A stretch of DNA of 64,000 nucleotides, from assembly GCA_963757265.1 (NCBI GenBank), contig CAVWRA010000011.1, positions 248,001 to 312,000 on the forward strand, written 5' to 3'. This stretch comes from CAIVVT01 sp963757265. GTDB lineage: Bacteria; Acidobacteriota; Terriglobia; Bryobacterales; Bryobacteraceae. The notes beneath the pieces were generated by a model. The model searched no databases, was not told the origin of the DNA, and saw nothing but the letters and a program-made list of their open reading frames with translations. Numbering within the stretch: the first letter of the stretch is position 1; every line of letters begins with the position of its first letter. This document shows, one piece after another, positions 53,044-62,243 of this stretch. Both the position numbers and the translations under genes were made by a program.

Positions 53044-53223
53044 ATGGTGGACCGCTTAAAAAAGCTCAACTTACTCCATGACGAGGACGGCCAGGATATG
53101 GTGGAATACACTTTGCTGATGGCATTTTTCGTCCTGGCGTCTGCGGGGACTTTGATTGGCGTGAGCAATAGTATCAGCGAACTGTGGACGGGGATCAGCA
53201 ACAGGCTGGCAAACTCGAATTGA
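53044..53223 (+). CDS. flp: Flp-family type IVb pilin
   Basis: 59 residues, too short for most ORF lists. MVDRLKKLNLLHDEDGQDMVEYTLLMAFFVLASAG shows the class: a short charged leader, Gly16, then QDMVEYTLL with Glu and Tyr (E21, Y22) and a hydrophobic helix. Cleavage after Gly16 by the CpaA peptidase would leave a mature pilin of 43 residues. It is the major pilin of the Tad machine, forming the fibre. GGAG lies 6 bases before the ATG. The gap of 513 bp before it and the close CpaB gene after it (27 bp) suggest that it may also be expressed separately, since pilins are needed in large amounts. Confidence 0.9.
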   Translation: MVDRLKKLNLLHDEDGQDMVEYTLLMAFFVLASAGTLIGVSNSISELWTGISNRLANSN

Positions 53224-53250
53224 GGAGCCGGGGAAGGGCGCGAAGCAATC

Positions 53251-54183
53251 ATGAATCGACGATTTCTTGCCGTGGTGGTGTTCGCCCTCGTTGTTGCCTT
53301 GGGTGCAAGTTACCTTGTCTATCGGGTTCTTGAGAACAAGGTACTTCAGGGCCCGCCGAAAAGGGAGTCCAAAGTGATCGTTGCGGCAGCAGACTTGCCG
53401 ATCGGCACTTTGATCAAGGACAGCGACATAAAGGTTGTAGACTGGCCGGGGACGCCGCCGCCGCATGCGGTGTTGAAGGCGGAGGACGCGGTCAAGCGTG
53501 GAGTGGTGGCGACGATCTATGCCGGTGAACCGGTGCTCACGACGCGGCTGGCCGCAACGGGCGCCGGAGCGGGACTGGCGGCCACGATTCCGACGGGGAT
53601 GCGGGCGGTCGCGGTCCGAGTGAACGACGTGGTCGGTGTTTCGGGCTTCGTGCAGCCGGGGATGAGGGTGGATCTGCTGATCTCCGGATTGCCGCCGGGC
53701 GGCAACAATGCCGATCTGGGCACGCAGACGCGAACGCTGCTGCAGAACATCGAAGTTCTCTCCGCAGGGGCGAATCTCCAGAAGGATGCCGAAGGCAAAC
53801 CGATCAGCGTCCCGGTGGTGAACCTGCTGGTGAGTCCGGAGCAGGCGGAGATCTTGAGTCTGGCCAGCAGCGACACGCGGATTCAACTCGTGCTGCGCAA
53901 CCCCCTGGACACACAAGAGGCGAAACCACCGGGCACAGCGTTGGCTTACCTGTATGAAGGCACGCCGCAAGGCCGGAAGCTCGACAATAGAGGGAAAAGA
54001 GGGAACGAGTTGAGCAGCAGGGCGGGAGCCCGGGCAGCGGCGAAGAAAACCGCGCCCCAAGCTCCCGTGATGGAAAGAGTCGTGGTGCCGATCACGGTGG
54101 AGATGATCACTGGAACGAAGAAAGAGACCATTCAGGTCGGGCAAACCGTTATCACAAGGCCGAAGGTGGTGACAGCCAAATGA
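53251..54183 (+). CDS. cpaB: Flp pilus assembly protein CpaB (RcpC)
   Basis: 310 residues. One N-terminal membrane helix (residues about 5-25), then an SAF domain: VIVAAADLPIGTLIKDSDIKVVDWPG and EPVLTTRLAATGAG. After this is the typical TIPTGMRAVAVRVNDVVGVSGFVQPGMRVDLLISG. The C-terminal tail is basic and longer than in many homologues. CpaB/RcpC lies in the periplasm beside the secretin and helps its assembly, possibly with peptidoglycan binding through the SAF fold. Overlaps cpaC by four bases (ATGA), so they are translationally coupled. Confidence 0.93.
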   Translation: MNRRFLAVVVFALVVALGASYLVYRVLENKVLQGPPKRESKVIVAAADLPIGTLIKDSDIKVVDWPGTPPPHAVLKAEDAVKRGVVATIYAGEPVLTTRLAATGAGAGLAATIPTGMRAVAVRVNDVVGVSGFVQPGMRVDLLISGLPPGGNNADLGTQTRTLLQNIEVLSAGANLQKDAEGKPISVPVVNLLVSPEQAEILSLASSDTRIQLVLRNPLDTQEAKPPGTALAYLYEGTPQGRKLDNRGKRGNELSSRAGARAAAKKTAPQAPVMERVVVPITVEMITGTKKETIQVGQTVITRPKVVTAK

Positions 54184-55733
54184 AACTGCGCAATTGTTTT
54201 GTAATCCTACCTTTCGCTGTGGCGGCACTGGCGCTGGCCCAAGAGCCGGCGGTTAAGGCGCCAGCCGCGGGCGGCAGCCCGAGAGATCTGGTGCTGAATG
54301 TCGGGAAGTCCTTGGTGCTGGAGAGTCCGGAGGACATTCAGCGCGTTTCGGTGGCCAGTGGGGAGATTCTCGAACTGGTGGCCGTCGGCCCGCGCGAAAT
54401 CGTGATCAACGGAAAGAGCGCGGGCGAATCGAGTCTGATCCTGTGGCAGGCCAATGGCAACCGGCTGATGTTTGACGTCAGCGTCCGCAAGCCCGACCTG
54501 AAGCAGGACGCGATGAGGCGGGAGCTGGCCAAGGAATTGGGGGAACAGAACATATCGGCCAACCTGGAGGGGGACGCCGTGTATTTGCGCGGGACGGTGA
54601 GAGATCTGGTCAGCGCGCAGCGGGCTGAGGCGATCGTCGCACCGTTCGGCAAACCGGTCAACCTGTTGCGGGTGGCCACGCCGATGGGTGAGCCACAGAT
54701 CCTGCTGAAGGTGAAGTTCGCGGAAGTGGACCGGACGATCACCTCGGACATGGGCCTTAACCTGTTCAGCACCGGCGCAACGAACACAATCGGCAGCATA
54801 GGAACGGAAGCCTACAGTCCGCCGCTCCTGACAGTGGTTCCCGGGACCGCGACTACGCCTGCGACCTCGACGCTGACGCTGGCCGATGCGCTGAACATCT
54901 TTCTGTTCCGGCCGGATCTCAACCTGGGAGCGACCATCAAGTTGCTGGTGGCCCGTAATCTGGCGACGATTCTGGCGGAGCCGAACATGCTGACGAGCAG
55001 CGGCAAGCCGGCCAGTTTCCTGAACGGCGGCGAATTCCCATTCCCGGTCGTTCAGCCTTCCAGCGGGGGCATCCCGACGGTCAGCATTCAATGGCGGGAA
55101 TTCGGGGTCAAGTTGAACTTCACGCCGTTCGTCACGCCGCGCGGCACGATCCGGCTGGTGGTGGCGCCGGAAGTGAGTGCGCTGGACTACACCAACGACC
55201 TGGTTTATTCGGGCTTCACCATCCCCGCGTTATCCACGCGCAAGATGTTGACGGAAGTGGAACTGAAAGATGGTCAGAGCTTTGCGATCGCGGGCTTGCT
55301 GGACAACCGGACGATAGAAACTCTGGACAAGATTCCGGGTCTGGGCGACATTCCGTTTTTTGGCAAACTGTTCCAGTCGCGCCACCGGGAAAAGGAAAAG
55401 ACGGAGTTGCTGGTGATTGTGACGCCGGAAATTGTGCGGCCCATTCCAGAAGGCCATCCCCTGCCGGAACTGACGATGCCGTTACCGCCCCTCAAGGAAG
55501 GCGGTACGACGATGCCGCGCACGCCGGGGATCGACGTCACCGGTCCGGTGCCTGTGACCCCGGTGAAGGACAGCCTGCCGGTGGAACAACTGCTGCATCC
55601 CGACACTGCCAGCCAGAGCGCCGCGACGCCGGCCCCGCCGATGTACCAACTGGTGCCGGTGCAGCCGGCGACGTCACCGGCGACGCCCCCGGCCGCGGAG
55701 CCTACGACCACACAGACTCCGCCGAAGCAATGA
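54180..55733 (+). CDS. cpaC: Tad outer-membrane secretin CpaC (RcpA)
   Basis: 517 residues. Signal peptide MKLRNCFVILPFAVAALALAQ. N-terminal domain with LVLNVGKSLVLESPEDIQRVSVASGEILE and a BON-like segment (about 110-170, LEGDAVYLRGTVRDLVSAQRAEAI). The secretin core runs from about residue 185: PQILLKVKFAEVDRTITSDMG, NLATILAEPNMLTSSGKPASFLNGGEFPFPV, TPFVTPRGTIRLVVAPEVSALDYTN and GQSFAIAGLLDNRT. The C-terminal Pro/Thr-rich tail (about 440-517) is unusually long. It forms the outer-membrane pore through which the Flp pilus leaves. It is translated together with cpaB. Confidence 0.95.
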   Translation: MKLRNCFVILPFAVAALALAQEPAVKAPAAGGSPRDLVLNVGKSLVLESPEDIQRVSVASGEILELVAVGPREIVINGKSAGESSLILWQANGNRLMFDVSVRKPDLKQDAMRRELAKELGEQNISANLEGDAVYLRGTVRDLVSAQRAEAIVAPFGKPVNLLRVATPMGEPQILLKVKFAEVDRTITSDMGLNLFSTGATNTIGSIGTEAYSPPLLTVVPGTATTPATSTLTLADALNIFLFRPDLNLGATIKLLVARNLATILAEPNMLTSSGKPASFLNGGEFPFPVVQPSSGGIPTVSIQWREFGVKLNFTPFVTPRGTIRLVVAPEVSALDYTNDLVYSGFTIPALSTRKMLTEVELKDGQSFAIAGLLDNRTIETLDKIPGLGDIPFFGKLFQSRHREKEKTELLVIVTPEIVRPIPEGHPLPELTMPLPPLKEGGTTMPRTPGIDVTGPVPVTPVKDSLPVEQLLHPDTASQSAATPAPPMYQLVPVQPATSPATPPAAEPTTTQTPPKQ

Positions 55734-55776
55734 AGGACCGAATGCGCATGAAGGGAGCAGTGCGGGAAGCCAGGTC

Positions 55777-56937
55777 ATGTATCCAATAACCGCCGTGCTT
55801 GCCATTTCGACCAGCGAGTTGTGGGAGGAGGTCCATTCCTGTCTCCAGCAACTGCCGGTGCGGGTGGTGCACGAACAGGCGGGCGTGGATGACCCGGCGG
55901 CGTTCCTGGATCGAATCGAGCGCACGGCTCCGGATGTGGTGTTGCTGGACCTGCTGAACTGCGCGGACGTGCTGCCGGAGATGGTGCGCGGCATTCGTGC
56001 CACTTCCAGCCAGCCCGATGTCGTGGCGCTGCACGTATCCTCCGATCCGGACGCGATCCTGAACGCGATCCGGGCGGGGGCGCGGGAATACATCTATCCG
56101 CCCTGCTCGCCGAGCCTGCAGAACGCCTTGGATCGATTGTCCACGGAGCGCCACAAGATGGCGGAGAAGATCCGCCCCGGCGGCCGGACCGTGGGCATGG
56201 TATCGGCCAAAGGAGGCTGCGGAGCCACCACGCTGGTGTGCCATGCCGCGGCCGAGATTCATCGCCGCACGAGCCAGGAGACGCTGGTCATCGACCTGGA
56301 TCTTTCGGCCGGGCTGGTGCGGACGCTGTTCAAGACGAAATCGAGGTACTCGATCCTGGACGCGTGCAGCAACGTGAACCGTCTGGACAAGAGCTTCTGG
56401 AGAGCGCTGGTGGCCAACGGGAGTCATGGTCTGGAGGTGATGGGCGGCCCGCTCGAGGTGGCCGTGAAGGAGGCTCCCAGCGCCTCTCAGATCCGGCACG
56501 TGCTGCGCTTTGTGCGGTCGCAGTACGAATGGATTCTGGTCAACCTGGGGCGGGGCTTCTCGCCGACGCTGGCCGGCGCGCTGGACGAGCTGGACGAACT
56601 GCTGCTGGTCACGACCACGGAGGTGCCGGCGCTGCAGCAGGCCAAGCGCATGATTCAGTACCTGAGGGACCGCGGCGTGAGCCAGCGCTCGATCAAGCTG
56701 GTGCTGAACCGTGTGGTGCGGCGGCCCGAAGTGAGCATCCCGGAACTGGAGACGATGCTCGGCGTCGCGGTATTCGCGGTGATTGGGAACGATTATTGGG
56801 CATTGTACGAGGCTTACGCGGAGGGCAAACTGCTCTCGCCTGACACGCACCTGTGCGGACAGATCGGGGGCATGATGGCCAAACTGGCGGGCCTGGAGCA
56901 GCCCACAAAAAAGAGAGCGTTTTCCTTTTTTTCCTAA
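55777..56937 (+). CDS. cpaE: Pilus assembly ATPase CpaE/TadZ
   Basis: 386 residues. An N-terminal receiver-like domain (1-125) includes VVLLDLLN with an Asp (D58), but other phosphorylation residues are not clear. The MinD/ParA-type domain follows: deviant Walker A SAKGGCGATT (about 143-152), VIDLDLSAGL, and VLNRVVRRPEV. TadZ/CpaE localises the machinery to a cell pole or a defined site. It lies 43 bp after cpaC and 15 bp before cpaF. Residues after about 330 (FAVIGNDYWALYEAYAEGK) follow the usual family end. Confident assignment from architecture plus context. Confidence 0.93.
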   Translation: MYPITAVLAISTSELWEEVHSCLQQLPVRVVHEQAGVDDPAAFLDRIERTAPDVVLLDLLNCADVLPEMVRGIRATSSQPDVVALHVSSDPDAILNAIRAGAREYIYPPCSPSLQNALDRLSTERHKMAEKIRPGGRTVGMVSAKGGCGATTLVCHAAAEIHRRTSQETLVIDLDLSAGLVRTLFKTKSRYSILDACSNVNRLDKSFWRALVANGSHGLEVMGGPLEVAVKEAPSASQIRHVLRFVRSQYEWILVNLGRGFSPTLAGALDELDELLLVTTTEVPALQQAKRMIQYLRDRGVSQRSIKLVLNRVVRRPEVSIPELETMLGVAVFAVIGNDYWALYEAYAEGKLLSPDTHLCGQIGGMMAKLAGLEQPTKKRAFSFFS

Positions 56938-56952
56938 TGGAGGTGGTGTGGC

Positions 56953-58314
56953 ATGGGGAGCTTTGGAGGTCAATCGCGGTCGAGCCTAGCCAAGCGGGAG
57001 GCGGCGTGGGTGATGCGCCTGTTCAACCGCGAGGCTTATCCGCCGGAGTTCCAGGAGCTGAAGTTCACACTGCACAGGAACCTGCTGAACCGGATCAATC
57101 TGGAAGCCATGAGCATGCTGCCGGAAGAGCAGATGCGCAACGAGATCCGGACGGCGGTGGCGCGGCTGGTGGAGGAGGAGCAGACGCCGCTGAGCCTGGT
57201 GGAGAAAGACCAGGTGATCAACGAAGTCCTGGACGAGGTGTTCGGACTGGGGCCGTTGGAACCCTTGCTGCAGGATCCGACGATTTCGGACATTCTTGTC
57301 ACCACGCCCAAGCTGGTGTACGTGGAGCGCGGCGGCAAGCTGTACCGGACGCCGGTGGAATTCAAGGACAATGCGCATCTGATCCGCATTATCGAAAAAG
57401 TGGTATCGCGGGTAGGGCGCCGGGTGGACGAGTCGTCGCCGATGGTGGACGCGCGCCTGCCGGACGGTTCGCGCGTGAACGCCGTGGTCCCGCCGGTGGC
57501 CGTGGATGGCCCGATCCTGTCGATCCGGCGGTTCGGCCGCACGCCGCTGACGGACAAGGACCTGGTGCGCAATCTGACCATGACCGAAGGGATGATGGAG
57601 CTGATCTGTGCGTGCGTGAAGGCGCGGCTGAATCTCATCATCAGTGGAGGCACGGGCTCCGGCAAGACGACCTTGCTGAACGTACTGTCGGCGGTGATTC
57701 CTGAATCAGAGCGTATCGTGACGATCGAGGACGCAGCGGAATTGCAGCTGCGGCAAGTCCACGTAGCGCGCATGGAGACCCGGCCGCCGAACGTGGAAGG
57801 GGTGGGGGCGATCAAGATCCGCCAGTTAGTGATCAACGCACTGCGCATGCGCCCCGACCGCATCATCGTCGGCGAGGTGCGCGGCGAGGAAGTGCTGGAC
57901 ATGATGCAGGCCATGAACACGGGCCACGACGGCTCGCTCACGACGATCCACTCCAACAGCCCGCGCGATGCGATATCGCGCATCGAGGTCATGATGGGCA
58001 TGGCGAATGCGAACATGAGCGTCCGGTCGATCCGCCAGCAGGTCAGTTCCGCGGTGGACCTGTTTGTCCACGCGGCGCGCTTTAGCGACGGCAGCCGGCG
58101 CGTGACCCATATCACCGAGTGCGTGGGGATGGAAGGCGACATGACCACGACGCAAGACATCTTTCTGTTTGAAAAGACGGGGCTGACGCCGGATGGCAGG
58201 GTCACCGGGCGATTCCGGGCCACGGGCATCCGACCGAAGTTTTACGAGAAGTTGAAGGGCGCCGGTTACCAGTTGCCGGCGTCGCTGTTCCAGACCGTCG
58301 TAGAGATCTCCTAG
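56953..58314 (+). CDS. cpaF: Pilus assembly ATPase CpaF/TadA
   Basis: 453 residues, start ATG at 56953 behind AATGGAGGTGGTG. N-terminal helical domain (about 1-150), then the GSPE ATPase core: Walker A GGTGSGKTT (232-240), the Asp box around IVTIEDAAELQL, Walker B-type PDRIIVGEVRGEE and the His box GHDGSLTTIHSNSPRDAISRIE. These are hallmarks of the Tad ATPase, which powers pilus extension (and, in the Caulobacter type, retraction). It is a hexameric cytoplasmic protein at the inner membrane that works with TadB and TadC encoded right after. Confidence 0.96.
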   Translation: MGSFGGQSRSSLAKREAAWVMRLFNREAYPPEFQELKFTLHRNLLNRINLEAMSMLPEEQMRNEIRTAVARLVEEEQTPLSLVEKDQVINEVLDEVFGLGPLEPLLQDPTISDILVTTPKLVYVERGGKLYRTPVEFKDNAHLIRIIEKVVSRVGRRVDESSPMVDARLPDGSRVNAVVPPVAVDGPILSIRRFGRTPLTDKDLVRNLTMTEGMMELICACVKARLNLIISGGTGSGKTTLLNVLSAVIPESERIVTIEDAAELQLRQVHVARMETRPPNVEGVGAIKIRQLVINALRMRPDRIIVGEVRGEEVLDMMQAMNTGHDGSLTTIHSNSPRDAISRIEVMMGMANANMSVRSIRQQVSSAVDLFVHAARFSDGSRRVTHITECVGMEGDMTTTQDIFLFEKTGLTPDGRVTGRFRATGIRPKFYEKLKGAGYQLPASLFQTVVEIS

Positions 58315-58323
58315 GGGAGTGCC

Positions 58324-59292
58324 ATGCCGGGACTACTGGTTTTACTCTTTGTGAGCCTCTTCGGGATCTGCCTGGTGGCTTTTGCCGTGGGCTTCAAGGT
58401 TTTGGAGACACAGCAGAGGCTCAAGGTCGAGAAAGTGCTGAAGACCGCACCGGCGGCGTCGGCCGTGGCCGAGACGAAGATCCTGTTGGACCAGGATCAG
58501 GGTGCGGATGCAGCGCCTTCGGCGCTGCTCAAGTTCCCTCCGGTGCGCAAGCTGGAAGAGGATCTGCGCGCCTCGGGCCTGCAATGGCGGGTCGAAGGGG
58601 TATTGGTCGCCATGCTGGTTCTGGCCGTGGTCGGAGGGCTGATCGGCAGCCAGTTTTATCTCCTCGTGTTCCAGGAAATCAGCATTATCGGGTTGGCGCT
58701 GCTGCTGGCGATGCTCCCGGTGGTTTACATTCGGAGGCGGCGGGCGGCGCGTCTGGCGGAATTCGAAAGGCAGTTTCCAGAGGCGCTGGATTTCATGGCG
58801 CGCTCGGTGCGGGCCGGACACGCCTTTTCGGTGAGCATGGAATTGCTGGCGAGTGAGACGCCGGACCCGCTGGGGTTCGAGTTTCGCAAAGTGGCCCACG
58901 AGATGAATCTGGGCTCACCGTTCAACGCGGCGATGAACAACCTCGTCATGCGGGTGCCGCTGATTGATGTGCGGTTCTTCGTTTCCACGGTTCTGCTGCA
59001 GCGGGAGACCGGCGGCAATCTGGCGGAAACTCTGACCAACCTGGCGCATTTGATTCGCGAGCGATTCCGTTTGAAAGGGGCGGTCAAGGCGGCGGCAGCC
59101 CACGGCAAGATCACGGCAACGGTGTTAACGCTTCTGCCCATTGTCCTGGTGCTGGGACTTTCGGCTGTGGCGCCCTCCTATCTGCCGACCATGGTGAAGG
59201 ACCCGGCCGGCCGGTACCTGATTCTGGGAGCGATTATCGCCATGTTGCTAGGCTATCTTGTCATGAAGAAAATCGTGGACATCAAGGTTTAG
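58324..59292 (+). CDS. tadB: Tad inner-membrane platform protein TadB
   Basis: 322 residues. Start ATG at 58324, 9 bases after cpaF. N-terminal membrane helix, then a cytoplasmic stretch and a pair of helices (about 95-135: VAMLVLAVVGGLIGSQFYLLVF and ISIIGLALLLAMLPVVYI). The T2SF domain follows: RLAEFERQFPEALDFMARSVRAGHAFSVSMELLA, and VRFFVSTVLLQRETGGNLAETLTNLAHLIRERFRLKG. Two C-terminal helices end the protein. This is the TadB class of the inner-membrane platform that couples CpaF to pilus growth. Four bases separate it from tadC. Confidence 0.94.
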   Translation: MPGLLVLLFVSLFGICLVAFAVGFKVLETQQRLKVEKVLKTAPAASAVAETKILLDQDQGADAAPSALLKFPPVRKLEEDLRASGLQWRVEGVLVAMLVLAVVGGLIGSQFYLLVFQEISIIGLALLLAMLPVVYIRRRRAARLAEFERQFPEALDFMARSVRAGHAFSVSMELLASETPDPLGFEFRKVAHEMNLGSPFNAAMNNLVMRVPLIDVRFFVSTVLLQRETGGNLAETLTNLAHLIRERFRLKGAVKAAAAHGKITATVLTLLPIVLVLGLSAVAPSYLPTMVKDPAGRYLILGAIIAMLLGYLVMKKIVDIKV

Positions 59293-59296
59293 CCAC

Positions 59297-60238
59297 ATGC
59301 CCCTACTTATCGCTTCTCTCTTATTTGTTTTCCTCCTGGTTTCCATCATCTGGTTCGGCTACCGCCGTTTCGCCAAGCCGGGGAGAATCTTCGAGCAACT
59401 CTCAGCATCGTCACAGCCAGGCTATACGGGCGACGACGCGGACTCGCGGCAGAGTGTGCTCGGACAGATGGTGACCACCATCCAGTGGATTGGTGAGAAG
59501 ATACCGGTTTCCCCCGAGGAAGCGAGCGCCACACAAAAGGAACTGATCTCAGCGGGCTACCGCAGCGACAGGGCTCCGGCGGTCTTTTATGGGTTTAAGA
59601 TCGTGGCCGCGGTCGGGCTGGCCCTGCTGATCTTCCTGGTGCGCGGGTATATCACTGACAATTCCATGCTCGGCATTGTCCTGGTGATCGCGGCAGCGGG
59701 CGGCGGCTACTTCCTGCCGAGTTTCATCCTGGATGTGCTGATCGACCGGCGCCGACAGCGCCTGCGCATTTCCCTGCCGGACGCGCTGGATCTGTTGGTG
59801 GTCTGCGTCGAGGCGGGGTTGGGTCTCGATCAGGCGCTGCGGGTCGTCAGCCGGGAGTTGCAGATCACGCACCGGGAGTTGAGCGAGGAGTTGTCGCTGT
59901 TGTCGCTGGAAATGCGGGCCGGCACGAAACGCGCCGACGCATTCGCACACCTGGCCAGCCGCACCGGCGAAGACGAGATTAAGAAACTCGTGGCGGTGCT
60001 GATCCAGACCGACCGGTTTGGCACCAGTGTTGCCGAAGCCTTGCGCACACACTCGGATTTCATGCGCGTGCGCCGCCGCCAGGAGGCCGAGGAAAAGGCC
60101 AACAAGATCGGCGTGAAGCTGATCTTCCCCATCTTCTTCTTGATCATGCCGGCGACGATGATCGTCGCGGCTGGTCCGGGTGTGCTCATGATCGCCCGAC
60201 AACTGGTACCGATGATGAACGAAATATCAGTCAGATAG
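59297..60238 (+). CDS. tadC: Tad inner-membrane platform protein TadC
   Basis: 313 residues. N-terminal helix MPLLIASLLFVFLLVSIIWFG, cytoplasmic linker, two helices (about 95-150), then the T2SF domain: RQRLRISLPDALDLLVVCVEAGLGLDQALRVVSRELQ, and DEIKKLVAVLIQTDRFGTSVAEALRTHSDFMRVRRRQEAEEKANKIGVKLIFPIFFLIMP. This is the TadC class and pairs with TadB. Start ATG at 59297, 4 bases past the tadB stop. After the stop comes a 152-bp gap and then the 33-aa microprotein gene. Confidence 0.94.
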   Translation: MPLLIASLLFVFLLVSIIWFGYRRFAKPGRIFEQLSASSQPGYTGDDADSRQSVLGQMVTTIQWIGEKIPVSPEEASATQKELISAGYRSDRAPAVFYGFKIVAAVGLALLIFLVRGYITDNSMLGIVLVIAAAGGGYFLPSFILDVLIDRRRQRLRISLPDALDLLVVCVEAGLGLDQALRVVSRELQITHRELSEELSLLSLEMRAGTKRADAFAHLASRTGEDEIKKLVAVLIQTDRFGTSVAEALRTHSDFMRVRRRQEAEEKANKIGVKLIFPIFFLIMPATMIVAAGPGVLMIARQLVPMMNEISVR

Positions 60239-60390
60239 GAGAGATTATCAAGATACACATAGCTGATCCTTTCTTTATGCTCTGCCCGAAGATGCCAGTC
60301 AAGATGGTAATGGCGGCGGGCAATAGTGTGCTTGCGATCACGGACCGATGAGTCTTGGCAAACAGTCAGAAATGAAATAAGGAGAATTCG

Positions 60391-60492
60391 ATGGATCAAA
60401 AAACTCTGCAGATCATTCTTTGGGTCGCAGCGGGCGTCGTCCTGATACTATTCCTCATGAGGCGCCGTAAGCGTAAGCATACTGGCGTGTAG
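60391..60492 (+). CDS. 33-aa single-helix membrane microprotein
   Basis: MDQKTLQIILWVAAGVVLIL, then FLMRRRKRKHTGV: one hydrophobic helix with a very basic C-terminal tail, so the N-terminus should face out. The ATG at 60391 has AAGGAG 6 bases upstream, a strong ribosome site, which supports real translation despite the short length. It lies behind tadC in the pilus operon. No family is recognised. The topology fits a small assembly helper or regulator of the inner-membrane complex (inference). Confidence 0.65.
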   Translation: MDQKTLQIILWVAAGVVLILFLMRRRKRKHTGV

Positions 60493-60957
60493 CCGCTTCC
60501 GCAGCATGGCGGCCTCGCCTGCGCGTCAGGGGGGCCGCTATCTCATTTCGGAACGCGTCGTGGACATCGCTTGCCGAGAGCGGCGAGCGAATCTCCAAGG
60601 TCATGCAGTCTGGCTTGCAGTGAGTCCTGAGAGGGATGGTTTTCGTCTGACTGCGGGTCAAAACTGAATTGCGCAGCGGGGCAGGGCGTGGGTAGTGTCT
60701 ACACGGCGCGCACCACCCGTCCGAAGCGCCGATTCATGGCCTGGGCCGATGAAGCGGCCGGGTTTTAGCAGGCTTGGATGGAGCCAGGCTAAGATGCGGG
60801 CAAGGCTCATGAGCGGTTTCAACGGGTGGCTTATCCAACTCTATTTCTATCGTTCGATCGGGCTGGAAACGAGGGTTCGTTCCGGCGCGCGGCGGCGGCA
60901 AGGTCGCCAATTCGGCTGGAAGGCCGTTCTGCATGCAAATGAACGAGAGGAGACGTG
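60493..60957. other. 465-bp stretch without a convincing gene
   Basis: Between the microprotein and the J-domain gene. ORFs on both strands (for example 60695-60958 forward) show no family likeness. No clear terminator, RNA gene or repeat was found. Confidence 0.55.
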
Positions 60958-61566
60958 ATGGAAGAAAAACCATTCATTGATTACTACGAACTGATGCAGA
61001 TCAGCCCCAACGCGGAAATGGAAACCATTCAGCGAGTCTACCGGATGCTTGCGTCGCGTTATCACCCCGACAACCCGGAGACGGCTGATCCCGACCGGTT
61101 CATGCTGCTCAACGAAGCGTACGGAATCCTGTCCAACCAGGAGTCGCGCGGCGCCTACGACATGACATATCAGACTGGGCGCACGCAGCCGATGGAAGTC
61201 TTCAATCTGAAGGAATTCGCCATGGGCATCAGTGGCGAAAACCATCGGCGCATGGGGATCCTGTGTCTGCTGTACAACCGGCGCCGCACCGACCCGGACA
61301 AGCCCGGCATGTCGCTGTTGGACTTCGAGAAGGTCATGTCGTTCCCGCGCGAGCATCTGATTTTCACGATGTGGTACCTGCAATCGAAGGGTCTGCTGTT
61401 ACAAGGTGAACAGAGCGATTTCGCCATCTCCGCGGAAGGAGTGGATTACATCGAACAACACCTGCCCAGCAACCAGATCCTGTACAAGTTGCTCAAAGCG
61501 GCGGAGACGGGCACGACGCATTCGGCTGACTACAAAGAGGAGTTGCGCGAGGATCGGAGCCGGTAA
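60958..61566 (+). CDS. J-domain protein with C-terminal winged-helix-like region
   Basis: 202 residues. The ATG at 60958 follows AGGAG at 5 bases; the GTG at 60955 is also in frame. Residues about 5-70 are a J domain: DYYELMQISPNAEMETIQRVYRMLASRYHPDNPE with the HPD motif and LNEAYGILSNQESRGAYD. Residues about 85-190 (MGILCLLYNRRR, FPREHLIFTMWYLQSKGLLL, ISAEGVDYIEQHLP) look like a winged helix. J proteins stimulate the DnaK ATPase; this one lacks the Gly/Phe and zinc domains of DnaJ, so its client must be chosen by the winged-helix part. Its place beside Tad genes is suggestive but not proof. Confidence 0.85.
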   Translation: MEEKPFIDYYELMQISPNAEMETIQRVYRMLASRYHPDNPETADPDRFMLLNEAYGILSNQESRGAYDMTYQTGRTQPMEVFNLKEFAMGISGENHRRMGILCLLYNRRRTDPDKPGMSLLDFEKVMSFPREHLIFTMWYLQSKGLLLQGEQSDFAISAEGVDYIEQHLPSNQILYKLLKAAETGTTHSADYKEELREDRSR

Positions 61567-61585
61567 GACGCCCCAGAGGCGCTCT

Positions 61586-62143
61586 TCATAGCAGGCGGGC
61601 CAGCGCCAGACCAATCGCGGTGACTCCGATGATGACGCCGTGTGGCGTTCTGAGCGCGCCGGGATGGTGCATATCCACTTGCGGCTGATTCTTGTACGGC
61701 GCGCGCAACAAAACCAGTTCCTTCACGATCTGTCCGACGTTCCATAACGTCGAATACAGCCGTCCGTAGGCCAGCGAGAGGATCACGCCGACCGCGCCTC
61801 CGACCACGGCCGTGACCATGAACAGGACGAGCCAATTGAGTGGACCGGCGATGCTGCCCAGCGCGGCCATCAGTTTCACATCCCCGGCTCCCATCCCGCG
61901 TAACAGGTACAGCGGCATGTAGATCAGAAGGGCCAGGCCGAATCCTTCAGCCGCCGCCAGCAGCCCTACCGCGCCGCGGAGATAGAGTTGCGCGCCGAAG
62001 CCGGCAACCAACCCGGCGAGGGACAGCCAATTCGGGATCCGCCGGAATCGCCAGTCATAAATCGCCGCCACGATCGCCACGCTGAGGAGCAACACGCGAA
62101 GCAGCAAGGGCAGGGGGAGGATGGTGACAGGCATCATGGGCAT
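61586..62143 (-). CDS. cpaA: Prepilin peptidase CpaA/TadV (A24 family)
   Basis: 185 residues from the ATG at 62143; an in-frame ATG at 62218 would add 25 residues without likeness, and ATGs at 62137 and 62134 are possible. About six helices. The two catalytic Asp are in AAIYDWRFRRIPNWL and the GxGD motif GMGAGDVKLMAALG. This is the TadV/CpaA size class. It cleaves the Flp pilin and TadE/TadG leader peptides after Gly on the cytoplasmic face. It is encoded leftward, opposite to the main pilus operon, with the DUF192 gene 100 bp upstream, likely in the same operon. Confidence 0.92.
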   Translation of the reverse strand: MPMMPVTILPLPLLLRVLLLSVAIVAAIYDWRFRRIPNWLSLAGLVAGFGAQLYLRGAVGLLAAAEGFGLALLIYMPLYLLRGMGAGDVKLMAALGSIAGPLNWLVLFMVTAVVGGAVGVILSLAYGRLYSTLWNVGQIVKELVLLRAPYKNQPQVDMHHPGALRTPHGVIIGVTAIGLALARLL

Positions 62144-62243
62144 TATATGCGCGCCAACACCATCCGCGGAGGTGTGCGGCGCCTGTCTGAGAGCCATCGC
62201 AGCGCCACAGAGGGCCAAGAACCCGCGCTGCCGCGGTGAGGAC

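Noticed and set aside
52733..53059. 108-codon ORF upstream of and overlapping the pilin start
   Set aside because: No family likeness, low-complexity composition and conflict with the clear Flp pilin frame.
60280..60360. 24-codon ORF between tadC and the 33-aa microprotein
   Set aside because: No ribosome site and no structural features; the microprotein at 60391 is far better supported.
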